Positions 10,625-21,788 of a DNA stretch of 64,000 nt are shown piece after piece. The translations under genes were made by a program, and so were the position numbers. A model generated the notes under the pieces. That model had not been told where the DNA came from and made no database searches. It was given only the letters and a program-made list of their open reading frames with translations. The DNA is from Bubalus kerabau. Taxonomy: Eukaryota > Chordata > Mammalia > Artiodactyla > Bovidae. Where the stretch lies: contig NC_073628.1 in the NCBI RefSeq assembly GCF_029407905.1, positions 47,699,501 to 47,763,500 of the forward strand, written 5' to 3'. Position 1 is the stretch's first letter; the number at the start of each line of letters is the position of its first letter.

Positions 10625-11170
10625 TAAGATGCTTACTCCTTGGAAGGAAAGTTATGACCAAACTAGATAGCATATTAAAAAGCAGAGACATTACTTTGCC
10701 GACAAAGGTCCATCTAGTCAACGCTATGGTTTTTCCAGTGGTCATGTATGGATGTGAGAGTTGGACTGTGAAGAAAGCTGAGCACTGAAGAATTGATGCT
10801 TTTGAACTGTGGTGTTGGAGAAGACTCTTGAGAGTCCCTTGGATTGCAAGGAGATCCAACCAGTCCATCCTAAAGGAGATCAGTCCTGGGGTGTTCATTG
10901 GAAGGACTGATGCTAAAGCTGAAACTCCAGTACTTTGGCCACCTCATGTGAAGAGTTGACTCATTGGAAAAGACTCTGATGCTGGGAGGGATTGGGGGCA
11001 GGAGGTGAAGGGGACAATAGAGGATGAGATGGCTGGATGTTATCACCGACTCAATGGACATGAGTTTGAGTGAACTCTAGGAGTTAGTAATGGACAGGGA
11101 GGCCTGCTGTGCTGCGATCCATGGGATCACAACGAGTCGGACATGAATGAGTAACTGAACTGAACTGAAT
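10625..11170 (+). mobile_element. BovB LINE 3' end
   Basis: About 545 bp of the C-terminal coding part and 3' end, from GCTTACTCCTTGGAAGGAAA to the (CTGAA)n tail. The tail passes directly into an (AT)n run. Confidence 0.92.

Positions 11171-11172
<2 letters not shown>

Positions 11173-11202
<30 letters not shown>
11173..11202. repeat. (AT)15 microsatellite
   Basis: An uninterrupted AT dinucleotide run directly at the 3' end of a BovB, probably seeded by the element's simple-repeat tail. Confidence 0.9.
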
Positions 11203-11205
<3 letters not shown>

Positions 11206-11299
11206 AAAGCTCTGGCATGCAAATTAAATAAAATTAATCTGAAGTAGTTTATCAAAGAATTTTTAGAGTAATTGTGGGATATCTCTTATCAGTCATTTC

Positions 11300-11363
11300 C
11301 CTTCCTTCATTTATCTAACAAATAATTATTGAGTGCCCATTATGCCAGGCACTATCCAAGCAC
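11300..11363 (-). mobile_element. L2-type LINE 3' end fragment
   Basis: The block ATAATTATTGAGTGCCCATT and TATGCCAGGCACT matches the antisense 3' end of L2. MIR is an alternative, because the two share related sequence. Confidence 0.55.
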
Positions 11364-11364
11364 T

Positions 11365-11407
11365 GGGCTTCCCTGGTGATTTGATGGTAAAGAACCCACC
11401 TGTTAGT
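11365..11407 (+). mobile_element. Bov-tA tRNA-like head only
   Basis: GGGCTTCCCTGGTGATTTG and GGTAAAGAACCCACCTG, then a switch into antisense internal BovB sequence. The usual Bov-tA body is missing. Confidence 0.65.
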
Positions 11408-11475
11408 GTTTCCATTGTTTTCCCATCTATTTGCCTTGAAGTGATGGGATGGATGCCATGATCTTCATTTTTTGA
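11408..11475 (-). mobile_element. Internal BovB fragment joined to a SINE head
   Basis: The antisense BovB block around TTCCCATCTATTTGCC and GATGCCATGATCTTC comes from the RT coding region, not from the 3' end used by Bov-tA. Its junction with the SINE head is unusual. Confidence 0.65.
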
Positions 11476-11663
11476 AGCTTTCATCAGTCTTGACTAATAC
11501 TTTTATTTTCTTTGACATTAAAAAAAATCCTTCAAGGGATTTTTTTCACTATATTTATGTCCTTGGCAGATACTACCTAACAATAATAGCTAATATTCTA
11601 AGATTCTGTTGTCCAGAGTGGGCAAAACCAGATAAGGATCCTTTTTATAGAATTTAATAAAGA

Positions 11664-11866
11664 TTATTTCTATTTGGTGACTCAGATAGTAAAGAATCTG
11701 TCTGCAATGCAGGAGACCTGGGTTTGATCTCTGGCTTGGGAATATCCCCTGGAAAAGGGAATGGCATCCCACTCCTGTATCCTTGCCTAAAGAATCCCAT
11801 GGGCAGAGAAGCCTGTCGGGCTATACAGTCCATGGGGTTGCAAAGAATCAGACACGGTTGAGTGTA
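11664..11866 (+). mobile_element. Bov-tA SINE
   Basis: Complete sense copy, from TGGTGACTCAGATAGTAAAG to CAAAGAATCAGACACGG. The B-box-like GGGTTTGATCTC is diverged. Confidence 0.88.
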
Positions 11867-11984
11867 ACATTGCAATATTAGATTACTTGAAGAATCACAC
11901 TTCTCAATTGCTTAAACTATGCTTGGAAAAGGAATAGTGTCTACCTTCAAGGTTGTCCTGCCTGGGCCTTAGAGTACCTTTTAT

Positions 11985-12062
11985 ACTTTGGATATTCAGT
12001 GTCTAATACTTCTGGCACATACACAATATGCTGTAAACATTTATTGATGGAAATAATCATTC
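11985..12062 (+). mobile_element. Possible L2 3' end fragment
   Basis: TTCTGGCACATACACAATATG and AACATTTATTGATGGAA resemble the sense L2 terminus (TGGCACATAGTAGG...AATAAATATTTG). Diverged. Confidence 0.4.
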
Positions 12063-13081
12063 AAGAAAAAATGAATAGCGAATCTCACAAACTATTAAAT
12101 ATTATCTGCATAAAAATATAATTATTGAGGAAAACATTCTGAAAGCATTATTAATTTTTATTGCTAGGTCTTGTGATATAGTGGAATGAAAGAAGGTAGG
12201 CATAAAAACAACTCTTGAATCAATCTCTGATTTATTCTTAACCATGTGAATGGAGATAAAAAATGGTGAGAAATGTGTGAATGTGGTGCTTCTTGTAACA
12301 CTGTGTATGCAATCCCTGTCAAATGCTATAGATATTTGTGGCATGCAAAGGAAAGCCTTGGGAAATATTTACTGGGCAGTTGTATCAAGCCCAAGAGCAG
12401 ACATCTGTCTGTTCTTTAAATCAGCAAAGAAAGAGAGGCAGTTAGTACTATATATGGAAATGGAATTCTTGATGGAGCTCAGTGAGTACAATCAATACTC
12501 ATAATTAAGGAAGAGCACTTCAGACAGCTGCTTGCAGTGTGACGCAGTTCCTCATGATCACAGAGGCCTTAGACAGCTGCCAAAGCTTCCTATTCCTCGA
12601 GGACATGCAAACTCAGACGCAAGCTGTTATTGAAGGTGAGACTGAGCTAGGCTCGGAAATTCTCCAAAGCCTGGGGATGCTTTTGGAAAGAAAAGACTAT
12701 CGGCTAGAGAAATATTCTATAATTGGGGCAAATAAATAGACATTTTCTACTTGCTCAAGTATATGGTAGCTTCACTGACTAAATTGTAAACATCTTGGGA
12801 ACAACATTAAGTGTTTGTTCTAAGAAAGACAGGATGGAATGTTGGTGAGTCAGAAAGCTGGCAGACGTATCAAACGGAGGCCCTTAGGAAGATGCAGACA
12901 CTGGCTTTTGTAATTTACGCTTCTCAGATGCTGATTAAAGAAAAACACTGAAGAAGAGAGGATTCTATTTTAGCTGCTGCATACTGTACAGTTGGGTGTT
13001 GGTGCTTACTAAATGTGTCTCTTAGCCTTCCCATGCGCCTCATCTCCTCCCCTTTTCTCTGTGGCATATAAACTTGTCAAG
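12063..13081. other. No recognisable feature
   Basis: About 1 kb without a classifiable repeat. Frames at 12250-12504 (84 codons) and 12539-12739 (66 codons) show no recognised domain, start context or flanking splice pattern. Confidence 0.45.
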
Positions 13082-13101
13082 CTTTTTTTTTTTTTTTTTT
13101 A
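13082..13101. repeat. Poly(T) tract
   Basis: About 18 T in a row. It could be the tail of an antisense retroposed sequence, but I found no flanking duplication. Confidence 0.7.
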
Positions 13102-13215
13102 ATTCCAAAAGCATTTAACTGAATTTCTCAATGTTTTTCAAAAGCAAAAAGACCCAAATTGGAGGTAAAAAGGAACATGGGAAATTCAATTAAAGTAGTG
13201 TCATAATCTCAGGGG

Positions 13216-13432
13216 TTGTGTTCTGGCCTTGGCAGAACCCAAGAAGGCACAGTACCCACCCTGGGCCCAGCCTACGCCAGCTGGCTACCTCAGTCCGCAG
13301 TCCACAGCCAGAGCTCTACCCATCAACCTCACCAAGGGCGGGAGCCTGAACACGCCACGGGCAGACGTGACCTTGCTTGGTGTAGGCCGTCCTTTGGCCT
13401 TCAGTGCTACCCCACCTGGGCAAGGCTAGCTT
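13216..13432. other. GC-rich island with overlapping short frames, origin unknown
   Basis: About 215 bp with much higher GC than its surroundings. It is open in two forward frames (13229-13429, 66 codons; 13216-13434, 72 codons) and one reverse frame. A TTGGCAG at 13227-13233 looks like a splice acceptor but has a weak pyrimidine tract, and no clear donor follows. I do not recognise the protein in any frame. It may be an exon remnant, an antisense processed-pseudogene piece (poly(T) lies 115 bp to the left), or chance. Confidence 0.3.
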
Positions 13433-14264
13433 AGCTAAGGGAGACATTTGAGATGTCTCATGAATGGTTGTCATTCTGAGATAAAATAATCCAGACGACA
13501 CTAGAGGAATAGACCATCACAGAATTGCTTTTTAACTAAAGTTCTCTACTGACGCTGATTTTCAAGTATGTTTGTGTCCCTTTTCAGAAGAATGCTATTT
13601 CTCTTTGCTCAATTCTACTTCTAACCTATCTTACTTATTTCTTTCTTTTTAGTGGACCACGAAGGGAGAAGAGAAAGAAATGAGAGACTTTGGTTTACAT
13701 TCCAGCTCTCTTTACATGAATGTGGAAAACTCAGTTTACTTCCCTGAATATATTTTCCCATAAAGAGAGACAAGGATTTGAACTGTGGCTAATAAAGTAT
13801 CATATAGCCCTGAGAGTATGATGTAAATAAAAACAAACAGAAAAGGAAATCTATAATGTTTTGACTTTCATTAGGAGAATGACTTGTATGTAGCTGAACA
13901 ACAACAACAAAAGTCACAAGTGTGGTAAAAGGGTAAGGTAAATTCAAGATTGTGTTAGAGATAAAATAAAAATTCTATCAAAGTTAACCATGATAGTAAC
14001 TGGGATAGGAATAGCTTCCTCCCATAAATAACTATAGAAATAGACATAAAATGGAAACCAAATTGTTTTCTAAATTGGACAATAGGGCATAAATTTAATT
14101 CCTGAAGGAAGACAAATAAATGATAAGTGCCCTACCATCAACCTGGTTCTCTGCCTGGAGGCAGTTTCTTGCCATTGGCACAGGGAACTTGTATCCAAAC
14201 ACAGCACGTAACCTTGCCGAGTAGAGAAGACACAGACTGGAATCTGGAGTTGCGTAGCTGGTAG
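13433..14264. other. No recognisable feature
   Basis: AT-rich sequence with no repeat or gene that I can name. Confidence 0.4.
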
Positions 14265-15070
14265 TTTCATTCTTTTAAGAAACTGGTCCATTGCATCTAA
14301 CTTTTCAAATTTGTGGGTGTAGACTTGTTCAGAATAATGGCTTATTATCACTTTAATGTCCATGGGAACTGATGACATTCTCTCATTTCTGATGTTGATA
14401 ATTTGTGTTTTTTGCTTTTTTTGTCTTGGTTAGCCAAGCTAGAAATTTATCATATAATTTTTTTAGTTGGCATTTGTTTTTCTTTTTTTAATTATTGTTT
14501 AAAATTCATTTAGCAATTTCATATATCCTCTAAAAGAATCAGTGTTTAGTTTTATTGCTTTAATAATTTAAAAATTATTTTCCTATTTTCAATTTCTTTG
14601 ATTTGTACTTTAATTTTAATTATTTTTATTCCTTCATGCTTTAGTTTAAATGTTCTCTTTCTCCTAGAGTTCAAGAGTTCTTAGATGGAAGTTGTTGGTT
14701 TTAAATTTATCTTCTCTGTAATGTATACATTTAATATTGCATATTTTCCTCTAATTACTGCTTTTGCCACACTCCATATATTTTAAAAAGATCTAATTTC
14801 ATTTTAACTTGGTTAAAATATTTTAAAATTTCTTTGAGCCTTCTTTGATCAAATGTTACTTGAAAGTGTATTGTTTGGTCTTTAAATATTTGGATACTTT
14901 TTCTTATATTTTTCTATTAATGGTTTCCAGTGTAATTCTATGAGAACATACTTTGTATAATTTTGATTTTTTAATTTGTCAAGGTGTGTTTCATGGTACA
15001 GAATGTGTTCTATCTTGGTGAATGTTTCATGTGAGTTTCAGAAGAAAGTCTATGCTTCTGTTTTGGTGGG
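14265..15070 (-). mobile_element. Old L1M LINE, ORF2 segments
   Basis: Antisense L1. At about 14280-14372 the reverse frame reads HKFEKLDAMDQFLKRMKLP, a typical stretch between the endonuclease and RT domains of L1 ORF2p. T-rich sequence up to TCTATCTTGGTGAATGTTTC follows the antisense L1M consensus. Heavily decayed. Confidence 0.65.
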
Positions 15071-15074
15071 ATAA

Positions 15075-16080
15075 TCACTAGTTTGCTTTCTATACCTGTA
15101 AGTTTGTTTCTGTTTTCTTATATTCATTCTTTTGTTTCCTATCTTAGATTCCATATATTAGTGATAACATACAGTAAATATATTTCTCCGTCTGATTTAT
15201 TTCACTAAGTATAATGCCCACTGTGAAACTCCATGCTTTTTGCAAATGACAAAATTTCATTCATATTTATAGCTGTGTAATTTCCATTGCATATATGTAT
15301 ATACATCTTCTTTATCTATTCATCTGTTGATGGACACTTAGGTTGCTTCTGTATCTTTGCTTTTTTAAATAACGATGGTATGCACATTGAGGTACATATG
15401 TCTTTTTGAATTAGTGTTACTGTTTTATTCAGATGTATACTCAGGAATGGAACAGTTGTATCATATGTAGGTTTCAGTTTTAGTTTCGGAGGAAGCTCCC
15501 ATATGATTTCCCATAATGGCTGCAACTAATCTACATTCCCACCAACAGTGTACCATGGTTCTCCTTCCTCCACATCATCACCAATGTTTGTTATTTGTGG
15601 TCTTTTTCACTATAGCCATTCTGACAGGTGTGAGTCAATATCTCATTGGGTTTTGACTTGCATTTCCCTGATGATTAGTGATTTTGTGCACCTTTTCATG
15701 TTCCTATTGGTTATCTATATGTCTTTTGGAGAAAAATGCCTATTCGGGCCTTCTGCTCTTTTTAAAAACAGATTATTGTAGTTTTGATATTGAGTTATAT
15801 GAACTGTTTATATACTTTAGACATTAATCTCACATGGGTCACATCATTTGCAAATATTTTCTCCCATTTTGTATGTATCTTTTCATTTTCTTAGTAGTTT
15901 CTTTTGCTGTGCAAAAGCTCTTAATCAGGTCCCATTTTTTATTTTTATTGTTGTCATTGCTTTTGCCTGAAAGTTATATCCTATGTCAAGGAGTGCTCTG
16001 CCTACCTTTTCTTCTGGGAGTTTTATGGTTTCCAGTCTTACATTTAGGTCTCTAATCCATTTTGAGTTTATGCTTCTCAG
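15075..16080 (-). mobile_element. Old L1M LINE, 3' part of ORF2
   Basis: Antisense L1 from the ORF2 C-terminus (GATTCCATATATTAGTGATA, CATCTGTTGATGGACAC) inward to CATTCCCACCAACAGTG, ATTTCCCTGATGATTAGTG and TCTAATCCATTTTGAG. The order matches L1 read on the minus strand. Only scraps of open frame survive. Confidence 0.8.
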
Positions 16081-16084
16081 AACA

Positions 16085-16480
16085 AACTCAGTTGATGGCT
16101 TCATGGGGGTTCCTTGTACATGACTGTTTTTCTCTTACAGTCTTTAGAGTTCTCTCTTTTAATTGTTGCTATTCTAATTATGATATTTCTTGCTTTGAGT
16201 CTGTTTGGATTCATTTTGCTTGGGATCCTCTGTCTTCCTGTTTTGGGATATTTGCTTTCTTTTTCAGGTTTGGAAACTTTTTAGTCATAATTTTATCAAA
16301 TAGATTTTCAACACCTTTTTCTCTGTCTTCTCCTTCTGGAACCCCTATAATGCCAATAGTGATACATTTGAGGTTGTTTGGGGTCCCTTAAATTGTTCTA
16401 ATCTTTTTCTTTTTGCTATTCCAACTGAGTGATTTCCATTTTTCTATCTTGCCCTCTCTTTGCCACAGTCATGAAAGCTT
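16085..16480 (-). mobile_element. L1M-related fragment
   Basis: Contains the T-rich antisense block with TCAAATAGATTTTCAACACC and GGAACCCCTATAATGCCAAT, often seen in mammalian L1M copies. The exact subregion is not certain. Confidence 0.5.
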
Positions 16481-17254
16481 TTAGAATCTTAACCATGATC
16501 AGCTGGTAGAGTTTATGGAAGTAAAATCCCAGAACTTGTAGGAGACACCTAAGATTGTCACCCTGGGGAGTTTTTTACTCTTACATTAGTCCACACTCAA
16601 CCTCCACCAGTTTATCAAAATCACCATTAAATGTACTTACTGGTTTATGAGTCTAGTGTCTTCTCCTTCAGTGAAACAGATCTCAAATATGCTTTCTGGA
16701 TGTGCTCATTTCTTCAGATTTTGGGGTGGTGGTCCACCTTGTAAACTCAGTTTTCTGAGAGTCCCAAGAAGTCAGTGACTTGCAGTTTGTCATGTCTTTT
16801 CCTGTAAGAATGGGAGTGAGGACGTCAAAGCTCTTTACAAGTTATAGTCAAAAACAAGAAATGTATATGTTGACTAAAGTTTTCAAAATAACACAATTAA
16901 AATTAGGCATACTTTTCACATTCATAATATCAGAGTATGTTCTACCAACCACCAGAAAAATATTAAATGCCCTTGGTACTGTGGGAAGTATTTTCCTTTA
17001 TTATGAGGTTCTTCAATGACATAATTACTTATGCTCATTGAGGTAAAGACTGGGAGGTTGTTGGATATAATAAAACATAAGTTAGAGTAATTCTCTTTAT
17101 TATCAGATCTATTCATAACCTTAGATACTTAACACTTTTAAAAATACCTTAGGTATTTGGCACCCAGAGCTGAATTTATAGTGGAACTTTTTATTTCTGT
17201 ATCACTATGAAAAAAGGTATTTACTTTCCTGTACTTTTATTTTTATATGATTTG
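16481..17254. other. No confident feature
   Basis: May continue the old L1 at its left edge, but I cannot place it. A 79-codon frame at 16780-17019 has no recognised domain. Confidence 0.35.
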
Positions 17255-18168
17255 CAAAACATACTGCCCAAGGACTTATGTCTGGGATATATGAAGAATT
17301 CTTATAACTCAAAAATAAGAAGACAAAGAGGCTAATTAAAAAAAAAATATATATATATATATATATTCTCCACTAATAATGTATAAGAAGAAAAATAAAT
17401 ATATGGAAATTTACTCAACCATAGTAGTCATTAGAGAAACAAAAACTGAAACCACAAGGAAATATTACCATATCCCTGATAAAATGACAAAAGAAACCAT
17501 AAAATCTGACTACACCAAATGTTATGTAGTATATGTGGAAGAACTAGAACTTTCATAGATTGTTGGTAGCAATGTAAAATGGTAAAATCATTTTGGAAAA
17601 AAGCTTGAAATTCTTAAAAATTTAAATATATGTCCACCATATGACCTGGTTATTCCATATATAGGAATGAGAAAGAGAAATGTAAAACTATATGCATATC
17701 ATTCTTGTTCATAAATATCCATGGAAACTTTCTCTGGAGCAGCACAAATATCCACAGACAGAGAAAAACATATTCAAATTGTAACATAACCATTAAAAGA
17801 AATATTATCAGTCATAAAAGAACTGGGATATTGATACATGCAACCACATCTTTGAATCTCAAAACAAGCATCCTGAATAAAATAAGTCAGACAGAAGACT
17901 GTATGTTATATGATCTCTTTCATATACGATTCTAGAACTTACAAATTAATGACAAAAATCAGATCAATAGTTGCTTCTGGATGGGCAAGGGAAGGGAAGT
18001 AATGGAAGAAGTAAAAACAGGCGTAAGGAAGTTTTCAGTGTGATGGATGTATTCATTATCTTGATTGTGGTGTTTGTTTCATCTGTGAATGCTCATCAAA
18101 GTGTACTCTTTGTATATGAGCACTTTGATGAATACAAAGTATATATTAATAAAGCTTCAATAAATGAA
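17255..18168 (+). mobile_element. Old L1M LINE, ORF2 3' part and 3' UTR
   Basis: Sense L1M: ATTCTTATAACTCAAAAATA, GGTAGCAATGTAAAATGG, the block ATAAAATAAGTCAGACAGAAGA, then the 3' UTR (AGTTGCTTCTGGATGGG, ATCTTGATTGTGGTG). It ends near AATAAAGCTTCAATAAATG. An AT run lies at about 17347-17367. Confidence 0.75.
18093..18131. repeat. 11-bp inverted repeat in the L1M 3' end
   Basis: TCATCAAAGTG (18093-18103) and CACTTTGATGA (18121-18131) are exact reverse complements separated by 17 nt, so a hairpin can form in RNA or single-stranded DNA. Probably incidental within a decayed L1 tail. Confidence 0.8.
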
Positions 18169-18985
18169 TAATTCAGTGCCTGGTTTCAAGAATGGCCTGT
18201 CAATAAGATACAATATTGCTATGACAAAAATAAATACAAGATAATTTGGGACTACAGATAGAGGAATCCTTACCCTCTTTTGGGGATTTCTTATACAAAT
18301 CTATTCTAAAATATTACTAATGTTATTCATATTAAAACACTATTGGACTATTTCTTTGTCTTAGTTTCTATATGGCGATTAGCTCAATTATACATTTTCA
18401 TTTCATACTCAATATTTTATAGCAATTGATTTATTTTGCAAACAAATGTTCTTTTCTAACATTTCCCAGTGTTAGGGAAGAAGTTTGGATAATTTATTTA
18501 AACACTAGAATATGATAGATTCCATATTTAGCTGAAGTTTTCACTGCTGGCACACATTTAAAAAATGATCATCCCTACAAAATCTTAAAATATGCAAAGA
18601 TTACATAAGCCTCTGATTCCAAAGCCACTATAAAGGAGATATAGTTTTTTGAAGAGACTGGAATATATTAAACACTGCGAACTTGATAATTAGCGTACCA
18701 ATTTGAAGGAACACTAACACATGTTAGGGTTTCTTCATCTACATTTGTTTGGTCTGTTAATTAAGTCTTCTTTATTTTCCTCCACTGCTATAATGCACAG
18801 TGATCACCATTAACAATAAAACTGCATTATAGTATAAAAGTTCTGTTCTAAAAATATTTTACTGAAGTTAATTCTATCAGTGGGAGAGACTTGCCGTGTA
18901 AAGCTGAATATCACTCTCTTGTATGCTGTATGCTATGTTTTTGGAAAACTTTGAAAGCATGGTTGACTAGTGAGTATTCTCTTAA
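18169..18985. other. No recognisable feature
   Basis: AT-rich sequence without a classifiable repeat or coding frame. Confidence 0.45.
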
Positions 18986-18991
18986 AATTTT

Positions 18992-19237
18992 ACAAGTGGG
19001 ACTTCCCTGGTGGTCCAGTTATTAAGAGTCAGCCTTGCATGCAGGGGGTGTGGATTTGATCTCTGGTCAGGGAACTAAGATCCAACGTGTCACAGAGAAA
19101 CTAAGCCCACACACTGTGACTCCTGAGCCCAGGCACCACACCAGAGCATCCATGTGCCACGAAGAAAGATTCCACATGATACTACAAAGATCCTGCATGC
19201 TCCAAGACTCAACACAGCCAAATAAATAAATGTTTAA
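18992..19237 (+). mobile_element. CHR-type tRNA-Glu SINE
   Basis: Starts GGACTTCCCTGGTGGTCCAG, has GGTCAGGGAACTAAGATCC, and ends in an AATAAATAAATG tail. Diverged duplications flank it (TTTTACAAGTG on the left, TTTTAAAGTG just past the tail). This SINE group predates the Bov-A family within cetartiodactyls. Confidence 0.8.
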
Positions 19238-19940
19238 AAATATTTTTAAAGTGTCCTCAAGAATATTAAATGTGTACTTTAGACAAAGTTTGCATTCTGA
19301 ATTTATAATTGACAGATCTTGTCCCATTGAATATTTGCTGTATTATTATTGATTTTTTATTTTTTACCAGTACTAGTTTTCTGAAATACTTTTAGTCAGT
19401 CAGATTTGCTCAGACATGCATATATAACCTTCTTTTTGTGTATCATAATGTTCTTAAATATTAGGTATGAGCAGAATATATATTAAATGCAGTACAATCC
19501 ATACTGTAAAGGTGCTTAGTAAATCACTTTGGAAACTACAGAATCCATAAATGAAAGCCTATGTTACAAATACTAAAGTTCAATCTGCCTGACCTTTAAA
19601 GGAGAGGATATGCATAAGGAAGTCATGATAAAGTGCTTTAGTATTACACTCACACACACACACTCCCTGTTAGTTTAATGAAGATGATTCTTAGTGGTGT
19701 GCTTCCCCAGGAAATGTGCCAAGGTAGATTAGTGATGTCTATCTTGGTCACAGAAGAGAGATTTTAGCAATATTTCTACAGACTACACCAGTTGGGGAGA
19801 AATTATACTGTAATTATTGGAGACTGATAAAAGACTTTTGTGAAGGAAATAGATATTTGTCTTTATTTCCCCAGGAAAGAGGCTTCAATAATTCAGAATG
19901 TTGAACTACTACTATATGTTGTATTAAAAGTTGCTGTCAT
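19238..19940. other. No recognisable feature
   Basis: AT-rich sequence with a short CA run near 19650; nothing else identified. Confidence 0.45.
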
Positions 19941-20716
19941 TCTTTTTTTTTTCTTTTTGGGTTTCATAAATTTTATTTTTATTATTATTTTTTCCATTTT
20001 TGTTTTATTTTTTACTTTAAAATATTGTATTGGTTTTGCCATACATCAACATGAATCCGCCATGGATGTACACGTGTTCCCCATCCTGAACCCCCCTCCC
20101 ACCTTCCTCCCCATACCATCCCTCTGAGTCATTCCAGTGCACCAGCCCCAAGCATCCTGTATCATGCATCAAACGTGGATGGGCGATATGTTTCATATAT
20201 GATATTATACATGTTTCAATGCCATTCTCCCAAATCATCCCCCCTCCCTCTCCCACAGAGTCCAAAAGACGGTTGTATACATCTGTGTCTCTTTTGCTGT
20301 CTTGCATACAGGGTTATCATTACCATCTTCCTAAATTCCATATACATGCATTAGTATACTGTATTGGTGTTTTACTTTCTGGCTTGCTTCACTCTGTATA
20401 ATAGGTTCCAGTTTCATCCACCTCATTAGAACTGATTCAAGTGTATTCTTTTTAATGGCTGAGTAATATTCCATTGTGTATATTATACCACAGCTTTCTT
20501 ATCCATTCATCTGCTGATGGACATCTAGGTTGCTTCCATGTCCTGGCTATTATAAACAGTTCTGTAATGAAGATTGGGGTACACATGTCTCTTTCAATTC
20601 TGGTTTCCTTGGTGTGTATGTCCAGTAGTGGGATTGCTGGGTCATAAGGCAGTTCTATTTCCAGATTTTTAAGGAATCTCCATAGTGGCTGTACTAGTTT
20701 GCATTCCCACCAACAG
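19941..20716 (-). mobile_element. L1 3' end (ruminant L1), 5'-truncated
   Basis: A T-rich left edge, then antisense 3' UTR with CCCCATCCTGAACCCCCC, then ORF2 C-terminal sequence up to GCATTCCCACCAACAG. About 776 bp; frames are interrupted. Confidence 0.9.
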
Positions 20717-21604
20717 AAATAGTTATAACTTCCAATTTTCTTCTAGACTTAATATATATTTTTAGCATTTTAGAATACTTATTAACTGAAAAAGGATTCT
20801 ATTCCATCATTCCCTTCAAAAGATCTAGAAATAAATGGCAAAACACTTTCAGTTTGAAAGTCAGGATTTATAAAACTCATTTTGAGTTATTTTTTCCTTT
20901 CCCAAGATAGATATATCCCACAGACTTTTGGCTGGAGCAAAACAGAAATGGAAGCCTACATTTTCATCTTCTGACATAGGGTTAAGCTCTGAATACAATA
21001 TTGGTCCTAGAGCCTCAGTTAAGATTATAGCCATTGCTCAAAATGAAGAGTCCATATTAAATTATTGCATATTTACTCAAATAAAAGAATATACACATAC
21101 ATATATAGGTTATTTATTTGATTTTTGCCAAAATATATTCTCAAGTTGGCAATAAGGGGTGAAAGAAATTTAAAATATACTGTGCTTAAACAATATGATT
21201 AAACCATGCTTAAACCAATAAACCACTTGGCATATGACAACGGGCAGCCAGCATGTTTGGGTGATTTCAGAGGATGCTTTGTTCTCATTCACTGGTGCTT
21301 ATTTAGCACATGGAGATCATGTACTTTTATCTCTCAATGAGACAGTTGTTAAGTGTTCTAGAGAAATGGGAGTTGGGGCAACTCCATTATTGGGGCAATC
21401 TAAAGCACTATGGGCTAACATAGAAATAAGGCTCAAATTTGAAATTTATTATAAATTTTACTCAGATCTAAATTCTGGTTCTTCCTGATAAAACTGTGAT
21501 TTTAGACAAATAGTTTACTTGAACCTCTGTTTTTTTTTTAATTTATAAAATGATGATGATAGTCTTTTCTCCAAGCTTGACTACAGGAATTAAATAAATG
21601 AGTT
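20717..21604. other. No recognisable feature
   Basis: AT-rich sequence. The frames at 20928-21155 and 21234-21488 have no recognised domain. Confidence 0.45.
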
Positions 21605-21788
21605 AAAGTACGTAGTTTCATTGAGTTAGACAAGGCTGTGGTCCATGTGATCAGATTGGGTAGTTCTGTGTGAATGTGGTTTTCCGTCTGTCTGCTCTTC
21701 GATGGAGAAGCATAAAAGGCTTATGGAAACTTCCTGATGGGAGAGAAGGACTGAGGGGGAAACTGGGTTCTGGCAGGGCCACGCTCAG

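Noticed and set aside
12250..12739. Two neighbouring forward frames as exons of one gene
   Set aside because: Both are short, in AT-rich sequence, with no domain and no credible splice junction between them.
13229..13429. 66-codon forward frame as a host gene exon
   Set aside because: No recognised protein, a weak acceptor-like site and no clear donor; high GC alone lengthens open frames. Kept only as an unexplained island.
14070..14378. 102-codon reverse frame as a small gene
   Set aside because: Its N-terminal third is L1 ORF2 (HKFEKLDAMDQFLKRMKLP); the rest is read-through of non-coding sequence.
18093..18131. Functional hairpin RNA or terminator
   Set aside because: It lies in a decayed L1M 3' end, is AT-rich with a 17-nt loop, and has no supporting context.
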